A stretch of 64,000 bases of DNA from Pseudomonas pergaminensis (GCF_024112395.2 NZ_CP078013.2:2852001-2916000), one strand, 5' to 3'; counted from the first letter of the stretch, positions 43,956-52,914 are shown. Numbers and translations: made by a program. The notes: generated by a model not told the origin, from the sequence alone.

Positions 43956-44777
43956 ACCCTGTTTGTCCGTCGCCACATCCAGCCAATAGCCATAGGGGCC
44001 GATCACCTCCACGGGGGTGATCGGCAACAAACTGCCGTTGGCCAATTCCCGTTCGATCATCTGCCGGTCGATCACCGCCAAGCCACCGCCTGCCAGGGCG
44101 GTATGGATCACTTGGTCAAGGGTGCTGAATTCCAGGCCCTGGTCGGCATCGATATCCTCCCGGCCCATGGCCGCCAACCAGTTCTCCCAGACCTTCAAGC
44201 GTTTGCCGTCGTGCAGGATGTGCAGCAACGGGGAGCGCCGCAGGTCCGGCGGCTGGCCGTCGGTGAACAACTCCGGGCTGGCCACGGCGATGTGGCGTTC
44301 CATCACCAGCAGTTCGCTGCTGCACTGGGCCGCCGGTGCCAGGCCGAAGCGGATCTGGCAGTCGATTTCCGCGAGGCTGTCGTGGGTCGCCTGGTGGGTG
44401 ACGCTGAGGTTGATGTCCGGATAACGCTCGCAGAAACGCCGCAAGTGCGCGGATAACCAGCGCGTGGCCCAGGTCGGCGGCGCGACCACGCGCAGGCGCT
44501 GGCGCAGGTTGGGCACGCGCACGGCTTGCAGGGCGCGCTCGATGTGGTCGAAGGCGTCGCTCAAGTGCGGGGAGAGGGCGAAGCCGGCTTCGGTGAGGGA
44601 CAGCCCTTGAGGGGTGCGGATGAAGAGCGCAACGCCGAGGTAGTCTTCCAGTTGCTTGATCTGCCGGCTGACCGCACCCTGGGTCACGTTGAGGCCCACG
44701 GCAGCCTGGCTGAAGCTGCGGTGGCGGGCGACCTCTTCGAAGACGCGCAGCATGGTGAGGGCAGGGAGGTGGCGCAT
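43902..44777 (-). CDS. LysR-family regulator (GcvA-like), likely regulator of the fae cluster
   Basis: A 291-residue regulator with an HTH at ~1-60 (LRVFEEVARHRSFSQAA, VTQGAVSRQIKQLE) and an effector domain beginning LRVVAPPTWATRW. The GcvA subgroup often controls amino-acid or carbon-compound genes. Start at 44777 (MRHLPALTML); a longer frame to 44861 enters the REP. Its 3' end overlaps the MFS gene by 54 bases on the opposite strand. It is not divergent from any target, so control of either the fae set or the porin/ABC set is inference. Confidence 0.86.
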   Translation of the reverse strand: MRHLPALTMLRVFEEVARHRSFSQAAVGLNVTQGAVSRQIKQLEDYLGVALFIRTPQGLSLTEAGFALSPHLSDAFDHIERALQAVRVPNLRQRLRVVAPPTWATRWLSAHLRRFCERYPDINLSVTHQATHDSLAEIDCQIRFGLAPAAQCSSELLVMERHIAVASPELFTDGQPPDLRRSPLLHILHDGKRLKVWENWLAAMGREDIDADQGLEFSTLDQVIHTALAGGGLAVIDRQMIERELANGSLLPITPVEVIGPYGYWLDVATDKQGLSKVRLFTQWLGQVSNP

Positions 44778-44789
44778 GGTTTGGGTTCC

Positions 44790-44809
44790 ACACTGTATTT
44801 TTAGAGTGT
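44790..44809. promoter_or_regulatory. Small palindrome before the LysR gene
   Basis: ACACT and AGTGT are inverted around a 10-base AT-rich spacer, 13 bases upstream of the LysR start. It may be the regulator's own binding site; very short arms keep this tentative. Confidence 0.3.
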
Positions 44810-44823
44810 TGGTGCTGGCTTCT

Positions 44824-44888
44824 TCGCGGGCAAGCCCGCTCCCACAGGGGAATGCATCCAAACTGTGGGAGCGGGCTTGCCCGCGAAA
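44824..44888. repeat. REP-type inverted repeat
   Basis: TTCGCGGGCAAGCCCGCTCCCACA and TGTGGGAGCGGGCTTGCCCGCGAA are perfect inverted arms with a 17-base loop, between the LysR gene and the porin gene. Confidence 0.9.
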
Positions 44889-44910
44889 GCGTCAGAACTA
44901 AAGACGCCTG

Positions 44911-46080
44911 TTAGAAGTAATACCCAATGTTCATGTACAGCTGATTCTCCCACTGGTTGCTACCCCCAGCCCCCAGGCTCTGGGTATAGCTGCTGCCACC
45001 AATGTACGGGTCGTTCTTGCCGATCAACCACTCGGTGGCGATCCACAACTTGCTGAACGAGAACGACGTGCCGAGGATCACCCGCTGCGACGTCTTGAAC
45101 TCATCGGCAGATTTATCAAAGGCGCTGTAGTTGGCATACAGCTTCACACCGCTGACCTGATCCCACAGGTATTTGCCGCCCACGTCGTAGCTCAAGTCGG
45201 CCACATAGAGGTTGCCGCGACTGGCGACGTTGAAGGTGCCGTCATAGCCGCCCAGGGTCACCACTTCGTCAGTGCCGGCATTGCGCGGCGACATCTGTTG
45301 GCGTGCCGCCTGCAATTGCAGGCCCCACGGACCGTTTTTGCCCAGGTAGTGGATGGCCACGGCGTTGCGGCGGCCGTCGTTGCCGGTGTCTTTGTTTTCC
45401 AGGGTCGAGGTCAGGCCCGACAGGCCCACTTCGGACTTCCAGTCGCCCAGGTCCAGGGCCTTGGCCACGCGCAGCACCACCGTGTTGCGTTCCTGGTTGT
45501 CGCTGCCGTCGGCCACATAGCTGTCGGCGCCGGAGACCACGCTGGAATAGGTCACGCCCTTACTGGTGCCCTTGCCTTGCCAGGCCGGGCGCAGGTAATA
45601 GCCGGCCTGGATATTCCAGTCGCCGGTCTGCTGCACGTACTTTGCGCCGACCTGCTGCACGTCTTCCAGGCCGATCACGTTGCCCAGGGTTTCGTAGAAG
45701 GTGCTGCCGAAGTAGGGCTGCAAGCCGAATGGCACCGTGTTCAAACCCACCTGCACTTGTTGCTCGGGGTTGAACTTGTAGCCGACCCAGGCGAACTTGG
45801 CGAACTGGATATCGCCGTAGTTCTTGGTGTACTGGTAAGGGTACGAACGCCCGTAGAAACGGTACTGCGCCTCGCCGATCCAGCTGTCGGAGTTGTACTT
45901 GGCGCTGAGGAATACGGTGTCCAGGCCGAACTTCTGGATATCGCGGTCCGGGTCGTAGTCCCAGCGCGCACGGATGGCGCCGCCGAGGTCGAGGTTGTCG
46001 GTGACCTGCACGGCCATGGCCGGGCTCGCCAAGGCGCCGAGCACGGGGATGAGGGTGAAGTAGCGCATCGTTGGTCGCAT
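44911..46080 (-). CDS. Outer-membrane porin of the uptake operon
   Basis: A 389-residue protein beginning with a signal peptide (MRPTMRYFTLI...SPAMA, cut after AMA) and rich in alternating aromatic beta-strands. It ends QLYMNIGYYF, with a C-terminal Phe for BAM-dependent insertion. The strands such as FAKFAWVGYKF resemble carbohydrate- or phosphate-selective porins, but it is neither OprD nor OprB as far as I can tell. The start at 46080 has GAGAG upstream; a second ATG at 46068 also works. It is the last gene of the operon, 85 bases after the ATPase gene, so outer- and inner-membrane uptake would be expressed together. Confidence 0.8.
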   Translation of the reverse strand: MRPTMRYFTLIPVLGALASPAMAVQVTDNLDLGGAIRARWDYDPDRDIQKFGLDTVFLSAKYNSDSWIGEAQYRFYGRSYPYQYTKNYGDIQFAKFAWVGYKFNPEQQVQVGLNTVPFGLQPYFGSTFYETLGNVIGLEDVQQVGAKYVQQTGDWNIQAGYYLRPAWQGKGTSKGVTYSSVVSGADSYVADGSDNQERNTVVLRVAKALDLGDWKSEVGLSGLTSTLENKDTGNDGRRNAVAIHYLGKNGPWGLQLQAARQQMSPRNAGTDEVVTLGGYDGTFNVASRGNLYVADLSYDVGGKYLWDQVSGVKLYANYSAFDKSADEFKTSQRVILGTSFSFSKLWIATEWLIGKNDPYIGGSSYTQSLGAGGSNQWENQLYMNIGYYF

Positions 46081-46165
46081 GGTTTTACTCTCGTTTTTAG
46101 TTTTTTTGGGGCAACAGCAGCCCGTTGCCGCAGCGAACGCTGCGACGCGGGGAAAAGGGTTGGGC

Positions 46166-47806
46166 TCAGTGCGTGGCGGGGCGGATCAGCCGCAAGGGCG
46201 GCCCGGCAGCGGGCAGGTCGGACGCACCCGGCGCCGCCGCCAGCAGTGCCTGGGTGTAGGCATTGTGCGGACGCAGCAGTACCTGCTCGGCGGTGCCGTA
46301 CTCCACCACTTCGCCTTGGCGCATGACCGCGATGTGGTCGCTGATCTGCGCGGCCACCCGCAGGTCATGGGTGATGAACAGGATGCTCAGGTTCAGTTGC
46401 TGCTGCAGCTCGGCGAGCAATTCCAGTACCTGTTTTTGCACTGACACATCCAGCGCCGAGACGCTCTCATCGGCAATCAGCACTTGCGGGCGCATCGCCA
46501 GGGCGCGGGCAATACCGATGCGTTGGCGCTGGCCACCGGAAAACTGCCGGGGCTTGCGCTGCAGAGCGTCGCGCTTGAGCCCGACTTGTTCGAGCAAGTC
46601 GCCGGCCTCGGCCCAGGCGTCCTTGGCCGACAACCCACGCAATTGCGCCGCGCGGGCAATGATGTCGCCGACGCGGTGGCGTGGATTCAACGAGCCATAC
46701 GGGTCTTGGAAAATCATCTGGATCCGCCGCCGATTGGCCGCCAGCGCGGCGCCGCTGAGGGCCAGGAAGTCGGTATCGCCAACCCACACATGGCCGCTGT
46801 CGCTGTCCACCAGGCGGATCGCCGCCTTGACCAGCGTGCTCTTGCCCGAGCCGGACTCACCGACAATTGCCAGGGTCTTGCCCCGTGGCAGGTTCAGCGA
46901 CACATTGCGCAGCGCCGCCACCGAGCGGCCGCCGACGGTGTAGGTCTTGGTCAGGTGCTCGATGCGCAAGGCCATTTCGCCATCGACGCTCGGCACATGC
47001 AGTTCGGGGTGCAGCGCCGGCACTGCTGCAATGAGTTTGCGGGTGTAGGCATGGCCCGGCGCGTTCAGCACCTGGTCACGCTCGCCGATTTCCACCAGGC
47101 GGCCGCCTTCCATCACCGCGATACGGTCGGCAATCTGCGCCACCACGCCAAAGTCATGGGTGATAAACAGAATGCCGTGCTGGCCGCGTCCACGCAGGTC
47201 ACGCACCAGTTTCAGCACCTGGGCCTGGGTGGTGACGTCGAGGGCCGTGGTGGGCTCGTCGGCGATCAGCAAGTCCGGGTTCATCGCCAACGCCATGGCG
47301 ATCACCACCCGCTGGCATTGGCCGCCGGACAACTGATGGGGAAAGCTGTTGGCAATGCGTGGCGGGTCCGGCAGCTGGGTGGATTCCAGCAGCGCGAGCA
47401 TGCGTTCACGGCGCTCGGCGGCGGGCATCTGCGGGGCATGGATGTCGAAGATTTCTTCGACCTGCTTGCCAATGCGAATCGCCGGGTTCAGCGCCGCCAT
47501 GGGTTCCTGGAAGATCATCGCGATGCGGTTGCCACGCAGGGCGCGCAGGCGGGCGTCGTCCAGGGTGCAGATATCCTCGCCGAGAAAGTCGATCACGCCC
47601 CCGGCATGCCGCAGGCCTTTGGCGTAATCGCCCATGATCGCCGCCGACAGCACGGATTTGCCCGAGCCGGACTCGCCGATCACACACAGGATTTCACCCT
47701 TGCGCACCTCCAGGCTGATGCCCTGCACGGCGTGGCGGCGGTCGGCGCCGATTGGCAGTTCGACCGAGAGGTTATCGACCCGCAACACGGTTTGATGGCG
47801 GCTCAT
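46166..47806 (-). CDS. Double-domain peptide/nickel-type ABC transporter ATPase (DppD-DppF fusion)
   Basis: A 546-residue protein carrying two complete ABC domains in tandem. The first has GESGSGKS, HQLSGGQCQR and LLIADEPTTALDV; the second has GESGSGKST, FSGGQRQR and VLIADESVSALDV (Ser replaces Pro of DEP). This is the YejF/GsiA/DppDF-type arrangement for oligopeptides, glutathione or nickel. Start at 47806 follows AAGGAG. The permease stop lies two bases upstream, indicating tight coupling. Substrate is set by the binding protein and remains unknown. Confidence 0.92.
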   Translation of the reverse strand: MSRHQTVLRVDNLSVELPIGADRRHAVQGISLEVRKGEILCVIGESGSGKSVLSAAIMGDYAKGLRHAGGVIDFLGEDICTLDDARLRALRGNRIAMIFQEPMAALNPAIRIGKQVEEIFDIHAPQMPAAERRERMLALLESTQLPDPPRIANSFPHQLSGGQCQRVVIAMALAMNPDLLIADEPTTALDVTTQAQVLKLVRDLRGRGQHGILFITHDFGVVAQIADRIAVMEGGRLVEIGERDQVLNAPGHAYTRKLIAAVPALHPELHVPSVDGEMALRIEHLTKTYTVGGRSVAALRNVSLNLPRGKTLAIVGESGSGKSTLVKAAIRLVDSDSGHVWVGDTDFLALSGAALAANRRRIQMIFQDPYGSLNPRHRVGDIIARAAQLRGLSAKDAWAEAGDLLEQVGLKRDALQRKPRQFSGGQRQRIGIARALAMRPQVLIADESVSALDVSVQKQVLELLAELQQQLNLSILFITHDLRVAAQISDHIAVMRQGEVVEYGTAEQVLLRPHNAYTQALLAAAPGASDLPAAGPPLRLIRPATH

Positions 47807-47808
47807 GT

Positions 47809-48645
47809 TCAACTCCTTGCGCCTTGCTGCGCGTGTTCATCCAGCCCGTCGGCGAGCAGGCTCAGGCCGAGCATCAGGGTGGAGATGGCGATGCACGGGA
47901 AGATCACCAAATGCGGAAAGGAAATGGCCATGGCGCGGCCGTCGTTGATCATGCCGCCCCAGTCCGGGGTGGGCGGCGGCAGGCCGAGGCCGAGGAAACC
48001 CAGGGCGCCGATCATGATCGCGGTGTAGCCGATACGCAGGCAGAAATCGACGATCAGCGGGCCGCCACAGTTGGGCAGGATCTCCACCAGCATGATGCGC
48101 AGCGAGCCTTCACCCTGGGTGATGGCGCTGAGCACGTAGTCGCGCGAGCGTAGGTCGATGGTCAATGCACGCATGATGCGGAAGATCGCCGGGGCGCTGG
48201 TGAAGGTCACCGCAATCAGGATATTCAGCGCCGACGCACCGAGGGCGATGATGATCACGATGTACAGCACCAGCACCGGGAACGACAGCACGGTGTCGGC
48301 CACGTAGGACAGCACTGCGTCGACCCAGCCATTGAAGTAACCGGCGCACAGGCCCATGGCGATGCCGACGGCAAAGGCGGTGAGGGTGGCGAGGATCGAC
48401 CAGAACAGCACCGTGCGCGTGCCCCAGATCAGGCGCGAGAGGATGTCGCGGCCGATCATGTCGGTGCCGAGCAGGAAGCGGGCGCCGTCTTCCCCGGCGG
48501 TCATCGGCGAGAGCAGCGGGGTGAAGCTTTCCAGTGGGTCATGGGGCGCCAGCCATGGCGCGCAGAGGGCGACCAGCACCCAACCGCCGACCAGCAGCAA
48601 GCCGAGCAGGGCCAGGGGATGCTTAAAAGCGTTGAGCAGGTTCAT
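47809..48645 (-). CDS. ABC transporter permease (DppC/OppC-like)
   Basis: A 278-residue inner-membrane protein with an N-terminal anchor, a periplasmic loop (LLGTDMIGRDILSRLIWGTR, a hallmark of OppC/DppC proteins) and ~5 further helices. The EAA coupling loop is around QGEGSLRIMLVEILPN. GGAGG lies eight bases before the ATG at 48645, which overlaps the stop of the first permease. It pairs with the DppB-like permease for a type-I importer. Confidence 0.9.
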   Translation of the reverse strand: MNLLNAFKHPLALLGLLLVGGWVLVALCAPWLAPHDPLESFTPLLSPMTAGEDGARFLLGTDMIGRDILSRLIWGTRTVLFWSILATLTAFAVGIAMGLCAGYFNGWVDAVLSYVADTVLSFPVLVLYIVIIIALGASALNILIAVTFTSAPAIFRIMRALTIDLRSRDYVLSAITQGEGSLRIMLVEILPNCGGPLIVDFCLRIGYTAIMIGALGFLGLGLPPPTPDWGGMINDGRAMAISFPHLVIFPCIAISTLMLGLSLLADGLDEHAQQGARS

Positions 48646-49595
48646 TGGCGGCCTCCGCCGAGACTGCGCAGGGTGATGCGCGGGTTGAGCCAGGTGTAGG
48701 CCAGGTCCGAGAAGATCTTGCTGATACCGACCACCACGCCGCTGATCATCGCGCAGGCTTCGATCAGGTAGACATCGTGGTTCAGCGACGCGGTGTAGAG
48801 CAGCGAGCCGAAGCCCTTGTAGGCGAAAAACACCTCCACCACGATCACGTTCGACAACAGCCACGGGATGTACAGCATGATCACCGTGACCGGCGCGATC
48901 AGCACGTTGCGCAGCGCATGGCGCAACACGATGCGCGGGGTGGACGCGCCCTTGAGTCGCGCGGTACGGATGTACGGCGCCTGCATCACCTCGACCATCG
49001 AGGCGCGAGTGATACGCGCCAGATAGCCGATGCCGAACAGGCACAGCACCATCAGCGGCAGCACCAGTTCCACCGCGCTGAAACCGTCGCTCATGCTGCT
49101 GACACCGGGCAGCCAGTTGAGCCAGAACACAAAGATCGCCGAGACGAACACCGCGCTGGCGAAGTCCGGGATCGAGGTGGTGACGATCGACAGGAACGAC
49201 ACCAGCCGGTCGACCGGCGAGCCCTGGCGAATCCCCGCGAGGACGCCCAGGGTCAGCGCTACCGGAACCATCACCAGCAGGGCCAGGCCGGCCAGGGTCA
49301 AGGTTTGCCACAGGTTGGGCAGCAACAGCTTGAGCACCGGTTCACGGAAGTACACCGAGGTACCCCAGTCGCCGCTTACGAAGTCCTTGAGCCACACCAG
49401 GTAGCGCCACACGAAAGGTTGGTTGTAGCCGTGTTCCAGCAGCCACGCCGCGCGTTGGTCGGCGGCGGAGTAGGGGCCGAGGACGTTGATTGCTACGTCC
49501 TCGATATTCAGCTCCAGCGCCAGGAACACAATCAGCGACACCGACAGCAGGGTCGCCAGCAGCATCAGCAGTTTGCGCAATAGAAAATGAGCCAT
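48642..49595 (-). CDS. ABC transporter permease (DppB/OppB-like)
   Basis: A 317-residue permease opening MAHFLLRKLLMLLATLLSVS, the typical N-terminal helix of DppB/OppB proteins, with ~6 helices and a coupling segment KGASTPRIVLRHALRNVL. An upstream ATG at 49604 sits directly against GGAG, whereas the one at 49595 has a 10-base spacing, so I prefer the latter. It overlaps the DppC-like start by four bases and follows the binding-protein gene by ~40 bases. Confidence 0.9.
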   Translation of the reverse strand: MAHFLLRKLLMLLATLLSVSLIVFLALELNIEDVAINVLGPYSAADQRAAWLLEHGYNQPFVWRYLVWLKDFVSGDWGTSVYFREPVLKLLLPNLWQTLTLAGLALLVMVPVALTLGVLAGIRQGSPVDRLVSFLSIVTTSIPDFASAVFVSAIFVFWLNWLPGVSSMSDGFSAVELVLPLMVLCLFGIGYLARITRASMVEVMQAPYIRTARLKGASTPRIVLRHALRNVLIAPVTVIMLYIPWLLSNVIVVEVFFAYKGFGSLLYTASLNHDVYLIEACAMISGVVVGISKIFSDLAYTWLNPRITLRSLGGGRQ

Positions 49596-49638
49596 CAGGT
49601 GCATGCTCCGACAGGGAAGGGGTCACAGCGCTTATAAA

Positions 49639-51282
49639 TCAGGCGCTCAGCCAGACATTGCCCATGGGATAGAAGTCGGAAGGGTGCACCTGGAAGCCCT
49701 GCACCTTTTTGCTCACGGCGGTGAACTTGTCGCCCCAGAACGGCTGCACGATCACGCACGCGTCCTGCAGGATCTGCTCGACGCTTTGCATGGCCTGCGC
49801 ACGTTGTTTCGGGTCGATGATGCCCATGGCCTTGTCCAGGGCCGCGTCGAAGGCCGGGTCGCTGTAATGGCTTTCGTTCCAGGCACCGCCGCCGCGATAG
49901 GCCAGTTCGAGGGACATCACCCCGAGCGGGCGATGGGCCCAGTAGGTGAGGCTGAACGCGGCCTTGTCCCAGATTGGCCAGTACTGCGCGGCGGGAACGA
50001 CCTTGAGGTTGATGCGGATGCCGGCTTCCAGGCAGTTCTGTTGCAGGATCTGCGCGCAGTCCTGCTCATAACGGCCCTGGGTGTTGCCGACGATCAGGTC
50101 AATGTCCAGGCCATTGGCAAAGCCGGCCTCGACCAGCAGTTTTTTCGCCGCCGCCACATCGCGCTCGCGCTTGGGCAGGGGGAAGTATTCGGGGTGGGAC
50201 GGCGCCACGTGATGGTCTTCACCCAGGGTGCCCATGCCGCGATAGGCGACCTTGAGCATCTGGGCGTTGTCGGCGCACAGCACCACGGCTTTGCGCACCC
50301 GCACATCGGTAAACGGCTTTTGGTCGCAGGCCATGCGCATCACCACGGTCTGCGCCGATTTACAGCTCAGCAGTTGCGCGCCGGGCAGGCGCTTGGCCAG
50401 GTCGAGTTCGGCCACGGTCACGCGGTACAGCACGTCGACCTGCCCGGCTTGCAGGGCGGCGAGGTGAGTGGACACGTCGGTGCCCATGTCGATGTAGCGC
50501 AGTTCGTCGAGGTTGGCGGGCTTGCCCCAGTAATCGGCGCGCTTGGCGAAGGTGGCCTGCTTGTTCACCGCAAACGACACCAGCGTGAACGGCCCGGTGG
50601 CCAGCGGGTTCTTGGCCCAGTCATCGCCGGCCTTGAAGCTGCGGTGCACGAGGGCGCAGGTGAAGGCGTTGAGCATCTCCGGGATCGCCAGGATCGGCCG
50701 CTTGAGGTGCAGGCGGAACTGGTAGTCGCTGACTTTCTCGAAGGCCTTGATGTCCTGGAACGCGGTGCGGTTGACCGACTTGGAATCGGCGGCGATCCAG
50801 CGTTGGATATTGTGCTGCACGTCGTCGACGTTGAAGCTGTCGCCGTTGCTCCACTTCACGTCCTGGCGCAGGTTGAAGGTCCAGGTGGTGAGGTCCTCGG
50901 AAGGGCTCCAGCTTTCGGCGAGGTAAGGGTGGGTGATGTTATCGGCATCGACCCAGGTCAGGTACTCCAGCGAGTTGCGCAGCAGGTTCGAGGCTTCAAT
51001 CCAGGTGATCAGCATCGGGTCCTGGATTTCCTGGATGGCGCAGGCAAACCGCAGGCTGCCACCTTGTCGGGCCGGCGTGCCATCGGCAGCCTGGGCGTCG
51101 TTGCCCAGCAGGGCCGAGCCGATGAAGCTGGAGGCACTGGCCACGGTGATGCCGAGCAGGGCGGCGGTGCGCAGGAATTGGCGACGGTTGATCTCGCCGC
51201 GTTGCACCTGGGTGCACAAGGCGTCGACGGCGGGGTGCGGCGCGTTACCGTCCAGGGTCGCAAGAACGTTGGAGTCGGACAT
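49639..51282 (-). CDS. Tat-exported family 5 substrate-binding protein
   Basis: A 547-residue periplasmic binding protein of the peptide/nickel type. A twin-arginine signal NRRQFLRTAALLG lies at ~residues 32-44 after a 30-residue N-region, followed by a hydrophobic stretch and probable cut after AQA. Mature motifs include ITHPYLAESWSPSEDLTTWTF and the region FNVDDVQHNI. Use of Tat rather than Sec suggests folding or cofactor binding before export. First gene of the five-gene operon; the operon's LysR is divergent, 235 bases away. Ligand unknown: peptide, amine or opine-like. Confidence 0.9.
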   Translation of the reverse strand: MSDSNVLATLDGNAPHPAVDALCTQVQRGEINRRQFLRTAALLGITVASASSFIGSALLGNDAQAADGTPARQGGSLRFACAIQEIQDPMLITWIEASNLLRNSLEYLTWVDADNITHPYLAESWSPSEDLTTWTFNLRQDVKWSNGDSFNVDDVQHNIQRWIAADSKSVNRTAFQDIKAFEKVSDYQFRLHLKRPILAIPEMLNAFTCALVHRSFKAGDDWAKNPLATGPFTLVSFAVNKQATFAKRADYWGKPANLDELRYIDMGTDVSTHLAALQAGQVDVLYRVTVAELDLAKRLPGAQLLSCKSAQTVVMRMACDQKPFTDVRVRKAVVLCADNAQMLKVAYRGMGTLGEDHHVAPSHPEYFPLPKRERDVAAAKKLLVEAGFANGLDIDLIVGNTQGRYEQDCAQILQQNCLEAGIRINLKVVPAAQYWPIWDKAAFSLTYWAHRPLGVMSLELAYRGGGAWNESHYSDPAFDAALDKAMGIIDPKQRAQAMQSVEQILQDACVIVQPFWGDKFTAVSKKVQGFQVHPSDFYPMGNVWLSA

Positions 51283-51364
51283 GGGGCTGCTCTCATGTTG
51301 TTTTTATTAGAGATGGCCGCAGTTTTGTCATCCGCGCAAAGATCGACAAACGATAAATTCAGGG

Positions 51365-51383
51365 GTTAAACGTTCGTTAAACG
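51365..51383. promoter_or_regulatory. Helically phased direct repeat upstream of the ABC operon
   Basis: GTTAAACG occurs at 51365-51372 and 51376-51383, an 11-base period, one helical turn. It lies ~85 bases upstream of the binding-protein start and ~135 bases upstream of the divergent LysR start, a plausible regulator site. Confidence 0.4.
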
Positions 51384-51517
51384 CATGTTAGTCCGCGCCA
51401 TGGGTGCAAGGCGTCGAGATAGACGCGCCGGTTGATACAAAAAATCATGTTGGCTAGGAAATTCCCTCTGGCTCATGGGATGCTTGGCACCTCGTCAGCC
51501 GTCTTCGAGTGCCCTTC

Positions 51518-52447
51518 ATGAAACGCAAAATGCCCGGTCTCAATGCCCTCAAGGCCTTCGAAGTGGCCGGCAGTACCGGCAGTTTTACCCGGGCTGCCGA
51601 GCTGTTGAACGTGACCCAGAGTGCGGTCAGCCGCCAAGTGCGGCAGCTGGAAGAACAGCTGGGCGAGCACCTGCTGGAGCGGCGCCACCACCACCTGGAA
51701 CTGACCAGCGCCGGTCGCGTATTGCTGCGCGCACTGCACCAATCGTTCGACAAGATCGAGCTGACGGTGCGCAGTATCCAGCAGAAAACCCACTCCAACC
51801 GCCTGCACATCAACGCACCACCGACCTTCACCAGCCGCTGGTTGATGCCGCGCCTGGGGCGTCTGCGCGAGGCTCATCCCGAGCTGGAGTTGAGCATCAC
51901 CACGTGCCTGCAGGACAGCTTGGCGCAGACCAGCACCCTCGATTGCGCGATTCGTTTTGGCAATGGTGAGTGGGATGGGTTGGACAGTTCTCTGTTGATT
52001 CAGGAGCGGCACATTGCGGTGTGTGCGCCGTCGCTGTATGCCCGTGAGTGCAGTGATGGGGTGGACCTCAATCGCATGACGTTGCTGCATGTGTTGGCCA
52101 GTGAGGACCAGCGTTATCTCACTTGGAAGCACTGGCTGGACGCGGCGCGTATTCAGGGCGTGGACACGCAGGGGGGGTATGAATTCGATTTGTTGGACCT
52201 GGCGATACGCGCGGCTACCGATGGGTTGGGGATTACGATTGCCGACTGGCATATGGTGGCGGCGGAGTTGGCGGCTGGGCAGTTGACTCAGGTGCTGAAT
52301 GTGCATGTGGAGGGGCATCAGTCGTATTGGTTGGTGACCCGGCCGGAGCAGACGGATATGCCGCAGTTGCAGGTGTTTGGGCAGTGGTTGCAGGAGGAGA
52401 TTTGGTTGGCGCAGCGGCAGTTGGAGCCTTCTACGGCGGTTAGCTGA
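51518..52447 (+). CDS. LysR-family regulator of the ABC/porin operon (GcvA-like)
   Basis: A 309-residue regulator with HTH LNALKAFEVAGSTGSFTRAA and VTQSAVSRQVRQLEEQL, then an effector domain starting LHINAPPTFTSRW. Start at the ATG 51518; a GTG three codons before is possible. It is divergent from the five-gene porin/ABC operon, the standard place for a LysR activator. Its sequence pattern resembles the LysR at 43.9-44.8 kb (both GcvA-like, with APPTxxxRW after the linker), suggesting an old duplication or a shared ligand type. The last ~450 bases become G/T-rich compared with the rest. Confidence 0.87.
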   Translation: MKRKMPGLNALKAFEVAGSTGSFTRAAELLNVTQSAVSRQVRQLEEQLGEHLLERRHHHLELTSAGRVLLRALHQSFDKIELTVRSIQQKTHSNRLHINAPPTFTSRWLMPRLGRLREAHPELELSITTCLQDSLAQTSTLDCAIRFGNGEWDGLDSSLLIQERHIAVCAPSLYARECSDGVDLNRMTLLHVLASEDQRYLTWKHWLDAARIQGVDTQGGYEFDLLDLAIRAATDGLGITIADWHMVAAELAAGQLTQVLNVHVEGHQSYWLVTRPEQTDMPQLQVFGQWLQEEIWLAQRQLEPSTAVS

Positions 52448-52494
52448 TGGGGGGTGGGGTGTTGGTAGTGATTGAGTACATATCCGTTATTTGG

Positions 52495-52760
52495 GTAACG
52501 GCTGCTTATGGTTCCGCCCTTACGGCGGCTCACTTTGGAAAAGCCCCAAAGTAAGCAAAGGGCTCTTGCCCCAACACTCGGCACCTCGCTTAGGCTCGGT
52601 GTGCCCGTAATCCGACAGTGATTTGGGGGGCCGCCGCCACGCGCCATCCATGGCGCGGGGCGGCTAAACCGGCATCCCTGCCGGTTTACCCCCCAAATCC
52701 CTGTCGAATTCCGGCCAGCGTGTTTGACGGGGCGCCTAAGATCAAAAGCCAGATCAAGAT
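52495..52760. repeat. Structured dispersed intergenic element (three-way-junction fold)
   Basis: A non-coding block in the 467-base gap after the LysR gene. Outer arms CGACAG-TG-ATTTGGGGGG (52613-52630) and CCCCCCAAAT-CC-CTGTCG (52689-52706) enclose two perfect hairpins: CGCGCCAT/ATGGCGCG (52640-52657) and TAAACCGGCA/TGCCGGTTTA (52665-52688). The left flank contains CTTTGG/CCAAAG (~52529-52546). The right end (52701-52746) recurs at 27625-27673. I recall similar sequence as a frequent intergenic repeat in P. fluorescens genomes; its family name and function I cannot confirm. Confidence 0.65.
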
Positions 52761-52810
52761 CAAGAGCGGCGCGCTTCGCATCGTGGGTACGCGGTGGGTA
52801 GGCGGTTTTG

Positions 52811-52891
52811 TAGGCCGGCTTGCCGGCGATGGCATCGATTCGGTCTGGCTGATTACAACGGTGTCTGTATCGCCGGCAAGCGGGTTCCTAC
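52811..52891. repeat. REP-type inverted repeat
   Basis: TAGGCCGGCTTGCCGGCGAT at the left and ATCGCCGGCAAGCGGGTTCCTA at the right form an imperfect inverted pair around a ~40-base loop, 23 bases before the end of the kinase gene. Confidence 0.8.
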
Positions 52892-52914
52892 GTGGGTTTT
52901 TAAGGGTTGCAACG

